Below are positions 62,865-64,000 of a stretch of DNA of 64,000 nt, one piece after another. Within the stretch, counting starts at the first letter, position 1, and every line of letters begins with the position of its first letter. This DNA is from Xylophilus ampelinus (GTDB lineage Bacteria > Pseudomonadota > Gammaproteobacteria > Burkholderiales > Burkholderiaceae_C), in NCBI RefSeq assembly GCF_901875635.1, contig NZ_CABFMN010000055.1:1-64000 (forward strand), written 5' to 3'. The position numbers and the translations under genes are program-made. The notes beneath the pieces are model-generated. The model searched no databases and had not been told where the DNA came from. It saw nothing but the letters and a program-made list of their open reading frames with translations.

Positions 62865-63641
62865 TCAGCCGGCCGTGGCCTGCGCCAGCGCGATGTACTC
62901 CGACACCGGCACTTCCTCGGCGCGGCGCTGGGTGTCGAAGCTGCCGGCGAAATCCCGCGCCTCGAGCCAGCGGCCCAGCGTGTGGCGCAGCAGCTTGCGG
63001 CGCTGGCTGAAGGCGAGTTGCACGAGCGATTCGAGGTGCGCGACGTCCACCGGCGCCGGTGCGGCGCGCGGCACCATGCGCACCACCGCGCTGTCCACGC
63101 GCGGCGGCGGCTCGAAGCTGCCGGGAGGCACGAACAGGATGTTCTCCATCGCGTAACGCCACTGCAGCATCACCGACAGCCGGCCGTAGTCCGCCGTGGC
63201 CGGCGCCGCCACCATGCGGTCGATCACTTCCTTCTGCAGCATGAAGTGCTGGTCGGCCACGCGGTCCGCCCAGCGCAGCAGGTGGAAAAGGATGGGCGTC
63301 GAGATGTTGTAGGGCAGGTTGCCCACCACGCGCAGCGCCTTGCTGCCTGCGCCTGCGAGCCGGTCGGCCAGGGCGCCCAAGTCGACCTTCAGCACGTCGG
63401 ACTCCACCACGTCGAGCTGCGCATGGCTGCGCAGGCGGGCGGCGAGGTCGCGGTCGAGTTCGATCACGGTGAGCCGGCCCAGGCGCTCGACCAGCGGCTG
63501 CGTGAGCGCCGCCAGGCCGGGGCCGATCTCGACCATGGGATCGCCTGCCTTCGGCGCGATCTCGCGCACGATCGCATCGATGATCGCGCCGTCGGACAGG
63601 AAGTGCTGGCCGAAGCGCTTGCGCGGCGCGTGCGCCTTCAT
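62865..63641 (-). CDS. rsmA: 16S rRNA dimethyladenosine methyltransferase RsmA
   Basis: A 258-residue protein. [14 protein letters not shown] at the N-terminus, the SAM-binding [28 protein letters not shown] and the catalytic [15 protein letters not shown] (near residue 108) are all present, plus [18 protein letters not shown]. It dimethylates A1518/A1519 of 16S rRNA. It follows surA by 8 bp, the usual surA-(pdxA)-rsmA order. Confidence 0.96.
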   Translation of the reverse strand: MKAHAPRKRFGQHFLSDGAIIDAIVREIAPKAGDPMVEIGPGLAALTQPLVERLGRLTVIELDRDLAARLRSHAQLDVVESDVLKVDLGALADRLAGAGSKALRVVGNLPYNISTPILFHLLRWADRVADQHFMLQKEVIDRMVAAPATADYGRLSVMLQWRYAMENILFVPPGSFEPPPRVDSAVVRMVPRAAPAPVDVAHLESLVQLAFSQRRKLLRHTLGRWLEARDFAGSFDTQRRAEEVPVSEYIALAQATAG

Positions 63642-63649
63642 GTGGGCGA

Positions 63650-64000
63650 TCAGGACTGCGGCGGCTCGCGCAGTTCGACGTAGGCGCGGTTGCGCACTTC
63701 CTGCGCCCAGGCCTCGTACGCGTCGTCCATCTTCTTGTCGCGCAGTGCGTTGCGCGCAGCGGCGCGCAGCTCCTCGGGGTTGAGCTTGGCCTGGCGGCGC
63801 CCTTCCACCTGGATCAGGTGCACGCCGAATCGCGTGCTGATCGGGTCGCTGATCTGGCCCGGCTGCAGGCGGCTCATCGCCTCCTCGAACTCGGGCACGA
63901 AGGAGCCCGGCACCGTCCAGCCCAACTCGCCGCCGTTGCGGGCGCTGCCGGTGTCCTGCGACTGGTCGCGCGCCAGCGTGGCGAAGTCGGCCGTGCCGCT
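63650..64000 (-). CDS. surA: Periplasmic chaperone/isomerase SurA, 3' end only
   Basis: The gene continues beyond the right edge of the window; about 116 C-terminal residues are present. [40 protein letters not shown] and [20 protein letters not shown] are the end of a parvulin domain. The last helix region ([20 protein letters not shown]) is the SurA C-terminus. SurA escorts outer-membrane proteins. Identification rests on the parvulin motifs and the position before rsmA. Confidence 0.9.
   Translation of the reverse strand, partial: SGTADFATLARDQSQDTGSARNGGELGWTVPGSFVPEFEEAMSRLQPGQISDPISTRFGVHLIQVEGRRQAKLNPEELRAAARNALRDKKMDDAYEAWAQEVRNRAYVELREPPQS

Overview
The window is high-GC, gene-dense DNA whose proteins look betaproteobacterial. 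The short interspersed repeat family, the separate long infA and the general gene repertoire fit Comamonadaceae (Variovorax/Acidovorax-like). That placement is my inference; no rRNA or tRNA gene is present to confirm it.

Layout. 0.3-5.2 kb: an SDR dehydrogenase divergent from a MalT-type LuxR regulator, a tiny lipoprotein and a class-I amidotransferase-like hydrolase. 5.2-5.9 kb: infA with a long leader and a terminator. 5.9-14.6 kb: a compact eight-gene minus-strand operon of the Nit1C / nitrogen-starvation nitrilase type (Sll0783-like protein, Nit6803-type nitrilase, radical SAM enzyme, GNAT, AIR-synthase-like protein, glycosyltransferase, MSMEG_0570-like protein, flavoprotein). It is divergent from a MocR-type PLP-dependent regulator across an intergenic region carrying eight copies of a TGCRATCAA-like box. 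14.7-24 kb: response regulator, MFS transporter, CYTH/CHAD protein, transglutaminase, BrkB/YihY protein, SlyD-like isomerase and small membrane proteins. 24-39 kb: three paralogous stand-alone receiver proteins spread over 15 kb, a cation/proton antiporter with a structured leader, an amidase, a TonB receptor with an AraC regulator, NikR, pirin, a MerR regulator with its operator-promoter, an Nramp transporter and a DNA glycosylase. 39-45 kb: a SulP transporter, then gap and tkt separated by a large near-perfect hairpin. 44.8-59 kb: speD, a sugar nucleotidyltransferase, two large exported paralogues whose 3' parts are almost identical (gene conversion) flanking pepP, and a five-gene operon (SPFH-SHOCT protein, zinc-ribbon DUF4178 protein, DUF350 protein, membrane-anchored spermidine-synthase-like enzyme, Tat-exported flavin oxidoreductase). 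59-64 kb: malic enzyme, a secreted RNase/barstar pair, rsmA and the 3' end of surA.

Twelve copies of a ~65-bp interspersed repeat (core gatagctgct..gcgcccgt..gggcgc..ggccgatttggct) punctuate gene ends. Two copies sit in frame inside genes, and one supplies the C-terminus and stop codon of another.

Two systems deserve most attention. The first is the Nit1C-type operon with its MocR box array. The second is the polyamine-linked membrane operon (SPFH/DUF4178/DUF350/aminopropyltransferase/flavoprotein), with a stand-alone speD nearby that could supply decarboxylated S-adenosylmethionine. The Nit1C core is known, with cyanide assimilation reported in Pseudomonas, but its product chemistry is unresolved. 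I know of no established function for the second.
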